In this document: in pieces, positions 43,853-54,399 of the stretch
Numbering within the stretch: position 1 is the stretch's first letter
Layout of the letters: each line of letters opens with the position of its first letter
DNA from: CAVTWS01 sp963738445
GTDB taxonomy: Bacteria; Actinomycetota; Acidimicrobiia; Acidimicrobiales; SHLQ01
Length of the DNA: 64,000 bases
Assembly: GCA_963738445.1 (NCBI GenBank)
Contig: CAVTWS010000009.1
Coordinates: 25,488 to 89,487 of the forward strand
Reading direction: 5' to 3'
Made by a program: the position numbers and the translations under genes
Notes under the pieces: generated by a model
Told to the model about the DNA's origin: nothing
What the model saw: the letters and a program-made list of their open reading frames with translations, nothing else
Database searches by the model: none

Positions 43853-46571
43853 CCGGCCACCGCCGCGTGGGTCTGGCCGAGGTAGGCGGCGGCGACGGTG
43901 CGGTCGGACTTGATCGTCGTCGGCGGTCCCTGGGCGATGATCTTCCCGAAGTCGAGGACGTAGATCGTGTCGCACAGGTTCAGCACCAGGTGCATGTCGT
44001 GGTCGATCAACACGATCGTGACCCCTGAGTCTCGGATCCGGCGGAGCTGCAGCCCCAGCCACTGGCTCTCGCGCGTGTCGAGGCCACCGGCCGGCTCGTC
44101 GAGCAGCAGCACATCAGGGTTGCCGATCAGCGCACGGGCGATGGCGACGAGCTGGCGGCGGCCCTGTGACAGCTCGCCGACGGGCCGGTCGGCCACGCTG
44201 GTGAGGCCGAGCAGCTCGAGGGTGTCCTCGACGCTGCTGGCTTCCCGGTGGCTGGCGGCCGCGGCGCCGACGACGACGTTCTCGGTGACGCTCAGGTCCT
44301 CGTACAGCTGGGTCTGCTGGAAGGTGCGACCGAGGCCGGCCCGCACCCGCCGGTGCGGGCCGAGGCCGGTGAGGTCGCGACCCTCGAGGGTCACCGTGCC
44401 CTCGCACGGGGTGAACCCGCTCATGGCGTCGAGGAGGGTGGTCTTGCCGGCACCGTTCGGACCGATGAGGCCGACGATGGTGCCCCGTCGGGCCTCGAGG
44501 TCGACCCCGTCGACGGCGACCACGCCGCCGTAGGCGACCCGGACGCCGCTCGTGGCGAGGACCACCTCGCCTCCCGGCACCGGCTCCATCGGCTCGAGGA
44601 GCACCTCGGCGGGGTCGGCCTTCGCCCTCTCGACGTCGGTGGCACTGGTGCGACGCGCCGCGAGCTTGGCGTGGATGGGGCCGACGATGCCCTCGGGGTT
44701 CTTCACGATGGTGAGGACAAGCCCGACCCCACTGAGGACGACGTACCACTGCCCGAGGTTCGGGAGGAGGTCCGCGGCCTGGGCGCTGAGGCCACCCACC
44801 GCGAGGAACCCGGCGACGAGGCCACCTGAGACGCTCGTGATGCCGCCGATGTAGGCAGTGGCGAAGATGCTCAGCCCGACGAACGTGGTGAAGGCGTCGA
44901 AGGTCACATTGCCCTGGAAGTAGGCGACGAAGCACCCGCCGAGCCCGGCGATGAACGATCCGATGGCGAAGGAGATCAGCTTCACCCGCACCACGTCGAT
45001 CCCGGCGCCCGCGGCTGACCGCTCGTTGGCTCGTACCGCCAGCATCTCCGAGCCCAACCTGCTGGTGCGCAGCCGGGCCACCCCGATCGCGACGCCCAGC
45101 AGCACGAGCAGCACGAGGAGCCCGAACTGGACGCGGGGGAACTCGGCGCCGACCTGGGCGCGCAGGTCGAGGCCGAACAGCGTTGGTCCCGTCACGTCCT
45201 TGCCGCTCGTGCCGACGTACTCGGCATTGCGGAACCAGATCGCCTCCACCGCGACGCCGAGGGTCAACGTGACCACGGCGACCGAGAGACCGCGGATGCG
45301 AAGGGCAGGCAACAAGATCAAGACCCCGACCACCGTCGCCCCGAGGGCGGCGATGAGCGGGGCGATCGGGAACGGGATGCCGTAGTCGGCCGTCAGCGGG
45401 CCGAGGATGAAGCCGGCCACCCCGGCCAGCGTCGAGCTGCGCGAGCGAGATCTGCCCTGCGTACCCGGTGACCACCACCAGCGAGAGCGAGACGATGGCG
45501 AAGATCATGCTGGTGATCGAGCGCGGTCCGCCATTCGCCCTGCAACGCGAACAGGCCCACGACACCAACGACCATCCCCAGCGTCGCGGGACGGCCGACG
45601 GAGCGCGGCCGGGGCGCCCGCCCCAGTGCTTGCAGGATGACCACGCCCCGGCTCGGCAGCGGCTTGGCCCGGACCACCAGGATGACGAGGACCAGGACCA
45701 GCGGCACGAGCTCGGCGAGGCCGGCCGACGGCAACCACGTGTGCTGGCCCTGGAAGTAGGTCAGCTCCGACTGGAGCATCCCGATCGCCAGGCCGCTCAA
45801 CACGGCAGGGACCATGTACTGGAACTGGCCGAGGATCGCCGCCGCCAGCGCCGGGACGATGAACAGCGTGTAGCCCCCCGGCGTCGGCGGGACGATCGGC
45901 GCGATCAGCACCCCCGAGATCCCGGCGATGGCGGCGCTGATCATCCAGTTCGCGGCGGCGACGCGATCAGGGGCGATCCCGCTGACGAAGGCGCCCTTCT
46001 CCGACTCCGCCGCGGCCCGCGTCTCGAGGCCGAACCGAGTGAAGCGGTAGGCGGCGGCGAGCAGGAACGTGACGGCCAGGATCGTCAGCGCGAAGTACAC
46101 CCGGTCCTGGGTGATGCGCACGTCGCCGAACGTCCAGGTCCCGCTGGGCAGGATCGGCTCGGTCCGGACGCCGGTCGGGCCGACCCGTACGGCGAAGAGG
46201 CCGGTGAGAACGACCATGACACCGATGGAGGCGACCGCCTTCGCCACGACGGGTGCCGCGCGGGCCGGCCGGAACACAACCAGGTACAGCAGCAACCCCA
46301 TCAGCGCGCAGACGGCGACCGAGATCAGTGCGGCCGGCCAGAACTCGAGGACAACGGGAAGCTCGATCGTGTCGGAGAAGCCCGGCAGGGGGATGAGGAT
46401 CTCCCCCTGCCGCAGGAAGGCGTAGGTGTAGGCGCCGAGCAGCGCCATCGTCCCCGTGGCGAAGTTGACGACACCACTGCTCCGGTAGGTGATGACCAGC
46501 GTCAGCGCGAGGGCGGCGTAGACGGCGCCGTTGGCGAGGCCGAGCAGCAGGAAGATCAGGTGCTGGTCCAC
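43849..46571 (-). CDS. LivH-LivM-LivG fused ABC importer (two permeases plus ATPase), two frame breaks
   Basis: About 906 residues after removing two extra bases near 45533 and 45438. Residues 1 to about 300 are LivH-like ('GLANGAVYAALALTLVITYR' is the first membrane helix), followed without a start or stop by LivM ('VVVTGYAGQISLAQLTLAG', 'RIRGLSVAVVTLTLGVAVE', 'NERSAAGAGID') and then a LivG ATPase with 'GLIGPNGAGKTTLLDAMSG', 'LSQGRRQLVAIARAL' and 'VLLLDEPAGGLD'. Many hydrophobic helices place it in the inner membrane. Fused permease/ATPase forms are annotated in actinobacteria, but having all three in one chain is notable. The binding protein is encoded 30 bases upstream. Confidence 0.85.
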
Positions 46572-46601
46572 GTCCGTTCCCCCTCGCGCCGACGCTGGCG
46601 A

Positions 46602-47877
46602 TCAGCCGAGCGTCAGGGCGTCGGCCGGGACCTCGACGACGCCGAAGTCCTCCTGCTCCCCATCCGAGTTGTACGACCACTTCAGCACGTCGGTGCTGCA
46701 GATGGCTCGGGGCAAAGGAGACCGGTGCAGTGCCGCACTGGAAGGTGATGCCAGCGCCGAGGGGCAGGTCGGTCTCGGGCATCGAGCTGAGGGCCGTCGT
46801 GATCGTGGCCGCGTCGACGGCGTCGGTTGCCCCGGTGAGCGCCCGCACGAACCCCAGGACCGTGGCGAAGGCGAAGGTGGCGTTGCCGGTCGCTTCCGCC
46901 GGGTCGACGTCGGTGTACGTCGACCAGATCGCATGCATCAGCTGCACGTCCGGATCGTCCGGGTCAGACGTCTGGGGGCCTTGGCCGAGCAAATTGTCGT
47001 ACGTCGTGAGAGCATCGAGCACCGCTGCCGGGGGGTTGCCGAGGACAACGGGGCCGGTGAAACCAAGTTGGCGCAGTCCGTTGACGCCGTCGATGTTGAA
47101 GTCGTCGGTTCCGGTGACGGTGAAGAGCCCCGCCCCGCTGCCGATCGCCTCTTGCAGCTGTGGGGTCATGTCGGCCACCGAGGGGGCGATCGGGCTGATC
47201 TGCAGATCGACGCCGAGGTTGTCGTAGATCGGCTCGGCGATGGAGGTGATCGGCCCGGTGGCAGCGGGCACGTCGATCAGGATGAAGTCGACCTTGTCGA
47301 TCCCCTGGTCCTGGGCGACCAGGCCCGGCGTGGCGATCTGGCTGATCGGGTTCGTCATCAGGAACGAATTCGCGGCCAGGAGGATCCCTTGGTCCGCCGA
47401 GGTGTAGGTGAGGTACGGGATCCCGGAGTCGGTGAGACCCGCGAAGACCGCGCCGTCCTGCGCGGAGACAGGCACCAGCACGGCGACGGGGTCGGCAGCC
47501 ACGAGGTCGGCAGCGCATTGCGTGGCGCCGGCCGGCGTGTTGTCGGTCGAGCAGTGCTCGACCTCGATCGGGTGGCCGTTCACGCCCCCGAGGTACTCAT
47601 TCGCGTACTCCACCGTCGCGTTGAAGCTCGCGACCTCGTCCTCGTCCGAGCCGAACGATGCGTTCGCGCCGTCGGTCACGAAACCGACCGTGATCGGCGT
47701 GTCCGTCGCCTCGTTCGGCTCACCGAGCACGTCCTCGGCCGCTGGCCCGGTCGTGTCGGTCGACCCGGCCTCGCCGCCGTCGTCGGCGTCGTCCTTGCTG
47801 CTACAGGCGCCGGCGAGCAACGCCAGAGCGGCCACGGCGATGAGTACGGCCTTCCGACCATTCACGTGAACTGGCAC
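46602..47877 (-). CDS. ABC transporter substrate-binding lipoprotein, one frame break
   Basis: About 424 residues after dropping one base near 46710. The N-terminus has a positive region, a hydrophobic run and 'ALLAGACSS', a lipobox-like site. The periplasmic-binding-protein type 1 fold (Peripla_BP_6) shows 'ITVGFVTDGANASFG', 'EYLGGVNGHPIEVEHCSTD' and 'CAADLVAADPVAVLVPVS'. The GTG at 47877 is preferred over that at 47865 because AAGGGGG stands 4-5 bases before it and the paralogue at 60095-61369 has the matching 'VPLQV' leader and the same 424-residue length. Cotranscribed with its transporter. Confidence 0.88.
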
Positions 47878-47910
47878 GGGACCCCCTTCAGCGCACCCCT
47901 CGGCACGCCC

Positions 47911-47990
47911 AGATTTGATGTCGACGTCAATATAGAAGAACTGAGCTCTACCCGCAAGCGCTCTAGCCACATTTTCGACGTCGAAGTCAA
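47911..47990 (-). promoter_or_regulatory. Two GACGTC elements upstream of the binding-protein gene
   Basis: Cores at 47923-47928 (in TTGATGTCGACGTCAATATA) and 47977-47982 (in TTTTCGACGTCGAAGTCAA). A plausible minus-strand promoter is TTGACT (47990-47985), 19 bases, TAGAGC (47965-47960). The second copy would lie in the leader or serve a second promoter. Confidence 0.55.
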
Positions 47991-48022
47991 AAACTTCTCG
48001 TCGAGACCCCACCGGGCGCCGG

Positions 48023-49078
48023 TCATGCCACGGCGATGCCGCGCTCGGCGAGCAGCCCGAGGACGTCGAGGTCGACGATGGCGTCGGTGGTGCGCACCGT
48101 GGCGCGCCACCCGACGTCGGCGGGTTGCCACGTCGACCCCATCGCGGCGGTCGTGGTGGCGGAGATCCACGAGACGATCGACGCGAGCCGATGCTGCTCC
48201 TGGGCCACGGCCGCGTCGAGCGTGACCCCGGCCGCTGCCAGGCCCGCGCGGTATCGAGCGATGAGCCGGTCCTCTTCGCTGCGGCGCACCTCGGTCGGCA
48301 TCGAGTTGCACAGGAAGTAGGTGATGTCTCGCATGGCCGGGAAGCGGCTGGCCACGGCCCAGTCGTAGAACCCGGTGCGGCCGGCGTCGACGAAGAGGTT
48401 GCCGATGTGGTTGTCGCCGTGGATGAGGGTCGGCTCTCCCTCGTTGAACAGCCTCCTGATCTCGAGGGGCTGGCCGACGTACAGCTCGGCGAGCTGGCGG
48501 AACTCCGGCGGCAGGTCGTCGGCGAACTGGTCGATCGCCATCTGCACGAAGGCCGCACCCATCTTCGCGCGCTCCTCCGCATCCGGGGACGCGTGAGCGC
48601 TGAGGGCGTGCTCCCCGAGCCACGGGAGCTCCTGGCCCCAGTAGGTGGCGTGGAGTGTGGCCAGCTCGTCGACCATGGATTCGGCGACGCTGAGCACGTC
48701 GTCGTCCTCGGCGCTGGTGAAGCGGCACCCGGACGCTTCGAGATCCTCCAGCACCATGATGAAGGACCCGTCGGCGTCGTCGAAGGACGAGTGCCACACC
48801 TTTGGCACCCGCACCGGGAGCGCGTCGCCAACCGCGGCGTAGAGCTTGGCCTCGGCAGTGCCGAGGCGGATCATCTCCTGCAGGGCGCGTTGCTCCTCGG
48901 TGAACGGCTGGAGCTTCACGAACAGGGTGTCGGGCAGGTCTGCCCCCTTGACACGGATCTTGGCGCGTCCGGTGGTGCCCGAGTGGGCGTCGATGACCTC
49001 GACGGAGGAGACGTCGGTCTCGAGCGCTTCAGCCAACCACTTGGCGGTGAGCTCGTCGACAGAGGAAGGGATGGCCAC
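48023..49078 (-). CDS. Phosphotransferase (APH/EcK-like kinase) family protein
   Basis: 351 residues, intact sister of the broken gene at 282-1347. 'VEVIDAHSGTTGRAKIRV', 'DTLFVKLQPFTEEQ' (ATP lysine), 'FIMVLEDLEASGCRF', catalytic loop 'TLIHGDNHIGNLFVD' and 'FYDWAVASRFPAMRDITYF'. The C-terminal 'SWISATTTAAMGSTWQP' is shared with 282-1347. It is cotranscribed with the AttH/CrtC-like gene upstream (9-base gap) and lies immediately upstream of the importer operon's GACGTC region. Phosphorylation of an imported or hydroxylated small molecule is possible; substrate unknown. Confidence 0.82.
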   Translation of the reverse strand: MAIPSSVDELTAKWLAEALETDVSSVEVIDAHSGTTGRAKIRVKGADLPDTLFVKLQPFTEEQRALQEMIRLGTAEAKLYAAVGDALPVRVPKVWHSSFDDADGSFIMVLEDLEASGCRFTSAEDDDVLSVAESMVDELATLHATYWGQELPWLGEHALSAHASPDAEERAKMGAAFVQMAIDQFADDLPPEFRQLAELYVGQPLEIRRLFNEGEPTLIHGDNHIGNLFVDAGRTGFYDWAVASRFPAMRDITYFLCNSMPTEVRRSEEDRLIARYRAGLAAAGVTLDAAVAQEQHRLASIVSWISATTTAAMGSTWQPADVGWRATVRTTDAIVDLDVLGLLAERGIAVA

Positions 49079-49087
49079 AGGAGTCTC

Positions 49088-50192
49088 CTACTGCTCGGGG
49101 GTGCGGGCGGGTTGCCGGAAGGGTGTCATGTCCATGGACGGCCAGTTCGGGTATCGCGCCGGGCCGATGCCGCCGGTGAGGATCTCGAAGATGCCGAAGC
49201 CCGGACTGCCGTCGAGGTCGAAGGCCATGAGCTGGTCGATCGACATGGCGCCGTCCTCGAGGGCCACGAGCTCGTCGCGGTCGCCGCTGTCCCAGGGGAA
49301 GTGGAGGAAGTACTCGCCGTCACCCCGGTCCTCGAAGCTCATCTTCGGCAGCGGCAGGCCGTAGTAGACGCCGACGTGCTGCTCCGCGGCCTCGCCGGTG
49401 ACGCGGTGCTGGACGCCGTCCTCGTCGGTGAAGACCAGCACGGCCCGCGCCGGGCGCTTGCGGTCCCCGTCGAACTCGATCTCGTGCTCGATCTTCACGA
49501 ACCGCTTCGACAGGGTGCCGTCGACGTGGGTGATCCCACCGTCGACGTACTGCGACGCTGCCGTCGTGGGACTCGATCACCCACGCCTGGATCGAGCGGT
49601 CCTCGAAGCCGATGTCGAGCCAGAGCCAGAAGTCGAGCTCGTCGGCGACCCGGACGCCGAAGGTCCGATCACGACCGCCCTGGTAGCCGTCGACGGAGAT
49701 CCGTTCGCCGTCGATCTGGACCCAGCCGGTCCACGTCCCGGATTCCTTCATGTGGTACATGTCGACGAGAGTCCGGCCGTCGACCTCGATGTGCATGGGC
49801 AGCAGCTCCCACATCGGGGCCCGGGGCTGGTACTCCATGTCCCACTCGATCCCGGTGTCGTTGGGGCCGAGCTCGACCCGCCAGCGCCTCAACGGCTCGA
49901 TGCAGGTCCACCGCAGCGGCCCGGCGGCCAGCTCGTCTTGATCGGAGGCGGTGATGTGACGTCCGGCGGCGAAGTCCCAGTGCCGCCCATCGGCGAGCGC
50001 GACCTTGCCGTACGAGTTCGAGGTGCCCTGGTTGGGGTTGTTGCCGTAGCCGCTCGTCACCAGGAGCGAGCCGTCGAGCGAGTGGACGAAGAAGTAACAA
50101 CGGTCCGACCAGCTGCCGTCGGGGTGGTGCATCTGGTCGAACGGACGCGGGAGCTGGTGGGTGAAACGCTCGTCGGCGGCGGAGTAGCCCAT
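49088..50192 (-). CDS. Conserved protein resembling AttH/CrtC-like beta-barrels, one frame break
   Basis: About 367 residues after dropping one G near 49555. The ATG at 50192 follows GGAAGGA with 4-5 base spacing. The protein is rich in Trp and Asp and built of short strands: 'RCYFFVHSLDGSLLVTSGYG', 'LRRWRVELGPNDTGIEWDM', 'GTWTGWVQIDGERISVDGYQ', 'RDRTFGVRV' and 'FHFPWDSGDRDELV'. This pattern recalls the lipocalin-like AttH/hydroxyneurosporene-synthase (CrtC) superfamily, found in steroid- and terpenoid-handling actinobacteria. I do not recognise a catalytic motif with certainty; a hydratase/isomerase or ligand-binding role would fit. It is coupled to a kinase gene. Confidence 0.6.
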
Positions 50193-50232
50193 GGGGTTCC
50201 TTCCTGGTCGTGCGCCGGCACGCCGCGGTATC

Positions 50233-50318
50233 GATTCCGACGTCGATGTCGAAGATAGACGAACGGGTGCACGGCCGTCCACCGCGATATCAACATCGAC
50301 GTCGACGTCGGATACGAT
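50233..50318. promoter_or_regulatory. Divergent control region with two GACGTC elements
   Basis: Elements at 50239-50244 (TTCCGACGTCGATGTCGAAG) and 50298-50309 (tandem GACGTCGACGTC after ATCAACATC). Rightward promoter: TCAACA (50290-50295), 17 bases, TACGAT (50313-50318). Leftward, TCGACA within 50246-50251 is a likely -35 for the AttH-like gene, but its -10 is unclear. Confidence 0.5.
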
Positions 50319-50339
50319 CCCCGAGACGACGTACGTGGG

Positions 50340-51834
50340 GTGATCCATGCAACGGCCGCGCCGATCAGTCGAGCCGTCCTGGTCGCGGTCGTGATCGTCG
50401 CGGGGTGCTCCACCGACGGGGGGTCGTCGTCGCCGCACGCGACCGGGACGCCCGCCTCGACGGTCACGACGACGACCACGGCCGGCGAGCCGGCGCTCGA
50501 CATCAGCAACGTCCGGCTGCGGCCGGTTCCCGACGGTGCCGGGGTGCCCCAGGCGTCGGCGGTGGCTGCACTCTCACCCGTCTACGCCGAGCGGGAGCTC
50601 CTCGTTGCCGGCGTGGCGTCGACCTACTCGGGACCCAGCACCGGCCCCGCGACGGTGGCGAGCACCGACACCCACTACGTGACCCGCCTCCTCGTCCGGG
50701 CCCCGACCGACCCGTCGACGTTCAGTGGCCGGGTGGTCATGGAGCCGTTCAACACCTCTGGCGGCGGCGCAGACGCCGGCGTCGTCTGGAGCCAGATCGG
50801 ATCGATGCTCGAGGCGACCGGCGATGCGTGGATCGGCGTGACGGTGCGGTCGTCGTCGCAGGCCCACCTGGTGGCGTTCGATCCCGTGCGGTACCGCGCG
50901 ATCGACATCCCCGTCAACGACGTGGAGTGGGACATCCTCAGGCAGGTGGGCGGCCTCGTGAAGAAGAGGGACGAGGAACGATCTCCTGCCGGAAGCCACC
51001 CACCTCTATCTCGGCGGCTACTCCCAGAGCGGCATCGACGTCGCCACCTTCGCATCGGCGTTCCACGACGACACCCGCATGATCGACGGCTCACCGGTCT
51101 TCGACGGCTACCTCCCGGCGGCCCACTCGGGCAGCATGGCGCCCCTCCAGTCGGGCACCGCGGCCCTGCCACCGTTCGAGTTCGTCCCCGTGGGTGCCGT
51201 CGACGCCCCCATGATCGACCTCGAGACCCAGTCCGATGTCGACGGCTTCGAGGCCGAGGTCTCGCCGGGTCGCACCTACACGAGCCCCGGCAGCGGCAAC
51301 CTCCGTCGACCGGACAGCAACGCCCCGGGGGACCGGTACCGGCTCTATGAGATCGCGGGCGCTCCGCACGCGCCGATCATTCCCGGTTGCGAGGGCGGAG
51401 GCTCGAGCTTCCCGACGCCGTCCTTCGTCCGCGGGGCCTTCGGTCTGCTCTTCGGCTGGGCCGAGGACGGCGTCACCCCGCCCTCGGCCGCTCGCCTCGA
51501 GCTCACGAGCCAGGACGTGGTCTCGGTCACCGCGGTCGACGAGGTCGGCAACGCCGTCGGCGGTGTCCGCTCACCCTTCGTCGACGTGCCCGTCGCCCGC
51601 TACGAGGCCCACTCGCCTTCGGGCGCGCTGTGCGCCCTCGCCGGTCGGGAGACCCCGCTGGCGCCCGACGTCCTCCACACCCGGTACGCCGACCTCGACG
51701 AGTACCTCGCTCGGTTCACCGAGAGCCTCGACGACTCGATCGACGAGGGCTTTCTCCCTGCGGCGGATCGGGCAGCCCTCATCGACCTCGCCACCTCGAG
51801 GGCCGAGGAGCTGTTCGCACCCGGCGCCGGCTGA
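50340..51834 (+). CDS. Abhydrolase_10-like lipoprotein, one frame break
   Basis: About 497 residues after removing one base near 50985. The N-terminus has a short hydrophobic helix and a perfect lipobox 'VVIVAGCSTDG', then a Thr-rich linker ('TVTTTTTAG'), so it is a surface lipoprotein. The domain matches the cytoplasmic paralogue at 29633-30952: 'FSGRVVMEPFNTSGGGAD', 'LYLGGYSQSGIDVATF' (GYSQSG nucleophile elbow), 'DGYLPAAHSGSM' and 'NAVGGVRSPFVDVPVARYE'. Start GTG at 50340, chosen because it gives a proper signal peptide. An extracytoplasmic esterase acting on substrates before import is plausible. Confidence 0.8.
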
Positions 51835-51855
51835 TCCCATGTCCATCCGAAACGA

Positions 51856-51881
51856 TTTCGACGTCATGTTCAAGGTAGGGT
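51856..51881 (+). promoter_or_regulatory. GACGTC element and -10 before the hydrolase at 51932
   Basis: TTCGACGTCATG with core 51860-51865, then 10 bases and TAGGGT (51876-51881). The same core-to-hexamer distance occurs at 21986-22007. A matching -35 is not obvious. Confidence 0.45.
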
Positions 51882-51931
51882 CGACAGGGGTCGACCGTGG
51901 CTCCTACCGGCTGACAGATCGGACTGTTCGA

Positions 51932-53209
51932 GTGCCGAGTCCCACGAACGATTCGCTGCAGAGGCTCCGGGCGATGGCCGATCTGGTGTCACCGGGCAAG
52001 ATGGTCGGCGCGGCGACGAGAACGGGCGGCTTCGCCGTTGCCTCGGCGCACCGCGCCGTGCAGCTCCGCCGCAAGTACCCAGAGGTCCCGGTGCCCCGAC
52101 CGACGATGGGTCGACTGGCATCGGTGTTCGCCGAGGAGCTGATGCTCCTCACCGCAGCCGTGACCGACCCCCGGATGCGGGACGCCGATCTGCTGCGCCG
52201 CATCAGCGAGGAGACGGACGAGGCCCTGGAGCACCTCGATGACAACGGATTCCTCGACGATCCAGGGGCGCACCACGAACGTCCCGACGCGCCCGAGCGC
52301 TTCGACCTCGAGCCGGCCGAGTTCGCCCGCATCCGGTATCGCACCTTGTCGTTCGAGAGCGGCTACGAGCCGAGGGCGGGCATGCCGGGCAGTGACCGTT
52401 GGCTCGCCATCGAGGCGAACCGGCGCTGCTACGCCCACGTCCTGGAGCACCGCGATGGTCCGAGGCCGTGGCTGGTGTTCCTCCACGGTGCCGGGATGGG
52501 CGGACCGTTCGACCTCCTCATGCTGCGTGCGCTCGGCTATCACCGTGATCTCGGGTTCAACGTGCTGGCGCCGGTGCTGCCGCTGCACGGACCCCGCAAG
52601 AACACGGGTCCGGAGCGGGCGGACGTCGTGTCGCTCGACGGGGTCGCCAACGTGCACAGCGTGACCCAGATCGTGTGGGACGTGCGGCGCTGCCTGGCCT
52701 GGATCCGAGAGCGGGGGGCACTCTCCATCGCGGTGCACGGCATGTCCCTCGGGGGTTACGCCACGGCGCTGCTGGCCGGCCTCGACGGCGATCTCGACTG
52801 CGTCATCGCCGGCGTGCCGGCGGCCACGATCCACCGCCCGCTCATCGGTGCCTACGGCCGCAACGAGGACGCCCGCCGCATCCTGGAGCAGCACGACCTC
52901 CTCGGCCAGCGGGTCGAGGCGTTGCACTCCGTCATCACGCCCACGGCGATGCCCTGCATCGTCCCCCAAGACCGCCGCTACATCTACGCCGGAACCGCCG
53001 ATCGCCTGGTGACGCCCAACCAGCCCTACGTGCTCTGGGAGCACTGGGACCGACCGAGCATCTGCTGGACGCAGCGCTCCCACGTCTTGACCATGACGTC
53101 CTCGAAGGTCCGGCGCTTCGTTCGCGACGCCGTCGTCGAGTCCGCCAATGCGGCGTCGTCGGAGGCTGACCCCGTGGAGCCGCCTGGGGTCGTCCCCCTG
53201 CGCTCGTAG
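51932..53209 (+). CDS. Alpha/beta hydrolase (paralogue of 11084-12325 and 28314-29555)
   Basis: About 425 residues from the GTG at 51932. The frame is open from an ATG at 51839, but that start would place the GACGTC element and the -10 (51876-51881) inside the gene, so a start downstream is more likely; ATG 51974 is an alternative. Marks: 'PWLVFLHGAGMGGPFD', 'LAPVLPLHGPRKNTG', nucleophile elbow 'AVHGMSLGGYATALLAG' and 'RYIYAGTADRLVTP' for the acid region. It follows the lipoprotein hydrolase but has its own promoter element, and converges on the DUF1214-like gene, 10 bases apart at the stops. Confidence 0.75.
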   Translation: MPSPTNDSLQRLRAMADLVSPGKMVGAATRTGGFAVASAHRAVQLRRKYPEVPVPRPTMGRLASVFAEELMLLTAAVTDPRMRDADLLRRISEETDEALEHLDDNGFLDDPGAHHERPDAPERFDLEPAEFARIRYRTLSFESGYEPRAGMPGSDRWLAIEANRRCYAHVLEHRDGPRPWLVFLHGAGMGGPFDLLMLRALGYHRDLGFNVLAPVLPLHGPRKNTGPERADVVSLDGVANVHSVTQIVWDVRRCLAWIRERGALSIAVHGMSLGGYATALLAGLDGDLDCVIAGVPAATIHRPLIGAYGRNEDARRILEQHDLLGQRVEALHSVITPTAMPCIVPQDRRYIYAGTADRLVTPNQPYVLWEHWDRPSICWTQRSHVLTMTSSKVRRFVRDAVVESANAASSEADPVEPPGVVPLRS

Positions 53210-53219
53210 CGCCCGACCG

Positions 53220-54399
53220 CTAGCGGCGGAACCGGCGGTTGGCTCCTCGACGCCGGGCGGCGAGTTGCTCGGCGCGGGCGGCCGTCGAGAACGCCGGCGT
53301 GGACGACGGGAGGGCGGCGCGGCACGTCGGCGAAGGCCACCAGCGTCGCCGTGATCGTGGGCAGCGTCGCCGGCTCGATCCATCGCCCGGAGCACAAGCC
53401 CTCCTGGAGGCCGGAGGTGTCGAGCCAGTTCTGGACTCCGGGATCGCGATGGGTGAGCACGATACGGACCCGGCCGTCGACGTCGACGTGGACCTGCGCC
53501 GGGTTGAGGCTCGTGACGCGATCGACGAAATCGAGCGGCTGGAGCCAGTGCAGGACGTAGTTCTGCACTGACCAGTAGCCGGCGCCGGCCGGCTCGAGCT
53601 CGACGACGAGCGCCTCGTCCGGCGCCAGGTTCCACAAGCATCCGCCGTGCACCATGGCTTCAGCGCCGCCCTCGGCGAAGGCGGGAGTCTTGAAGGCGTT
53701 CACCGGTGTGTGGGCCGCCGCTTGGGTCGAGTAGGTGTTCCAGACCCGGACGTTGGCCTCTATCCATGTCGCCGCTTCGTCGAGCGCGATCGCCAGCGAG
53801 GCGGGTGAGAGGTTGCCCGCCGGCTCGGCGAGGTCGATGCGCTCGATGTGGAGGGTGGCGATCGGGTCGAGCTCCCAGTCGAGGATGAACTGGCGCACGC
53901 CGAAGTACGACGCGTCCGACGGGAGCGGCATCCAGTTCGCCGGTCGCTCGGGGCCGCCGAGGAAGAGCTCGACGGTGCCGTTCTCACCGACGTGGAGGTC
54001 GGAGAGCTTCACCTCGGCGAGGACCCCTGGCTGGCCGAGGACGAACTCGCCCTCGTACACCGAGGCGATGAGCTCGCTGACGCCGCGCACGTCGCCGCTG
54101 ACCCGGTAGACGCCGGCCGGGTCGACCATGCAGCGGCTGTTGTTGTTGTCGACGTTGGTCGCGCCGTAGGCGAAGACGTCACCACCCCGGGGAAACAGCG
54201 TCGGCCGGACGGTGTCGCCGAACTCGACGAAGAGGTAGTGCGCCTGGGCGGCGAGGCGCATCACGTAGCGGTAGCCCTCCGCACGCAGCCGTGGGTCATC
54301 AGGGAAGTCCGGCCCGGTGACGAGCTCACCGGCGGCGCGGATCCGCTCGACGAACGTCGTCCATGCGGCGTCGATCTCAGCCGTCGATTCGGCCATCAC
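53220..54399 (-). CDS. DUF1214-like conserved protein, one frame break
   Basis: About 392 residues. Conserved marks are 'RYVMRLAAQAHYLFVEFGD', 'DPAGVYRVSGDVRGV', 'WSVQNYVLHWLQPLDFVDR' and 'VLTHRDPGVQNWLDTSGLQE', the last typical of DUF1214-like proteins. One extra base near 53325 hides the true C-terminus; after removal it ends '...AARRRGANRRFRR' at the TAG at 53220, a common family ending. GTG at 54399 overlaps the sulfotransferase stop, with an ATG directly after it as alternative. The function of the family is unknown; association with a sulfotransferase suggests a shared substrate, possibly a sterol or hydroxylated lipid. Confidence 0.65.

Noticed and set aside
50298..50309. GACGTCGACGTC as a microsatellite-like repeat
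   Set aside because: Only two hexamers are present and the half-site spacing matches the other elements (GACATC-GACGTC, GACATC-GATGTC), so it is treated as a regulatory site.
51839..51931. Use of the ATG at 51839 as the start of the hydrolase
   Set aside because: The first 30 codons would span the GACGTC element and the TAGGGT hexamer and have no counterpart in the two paralogues.
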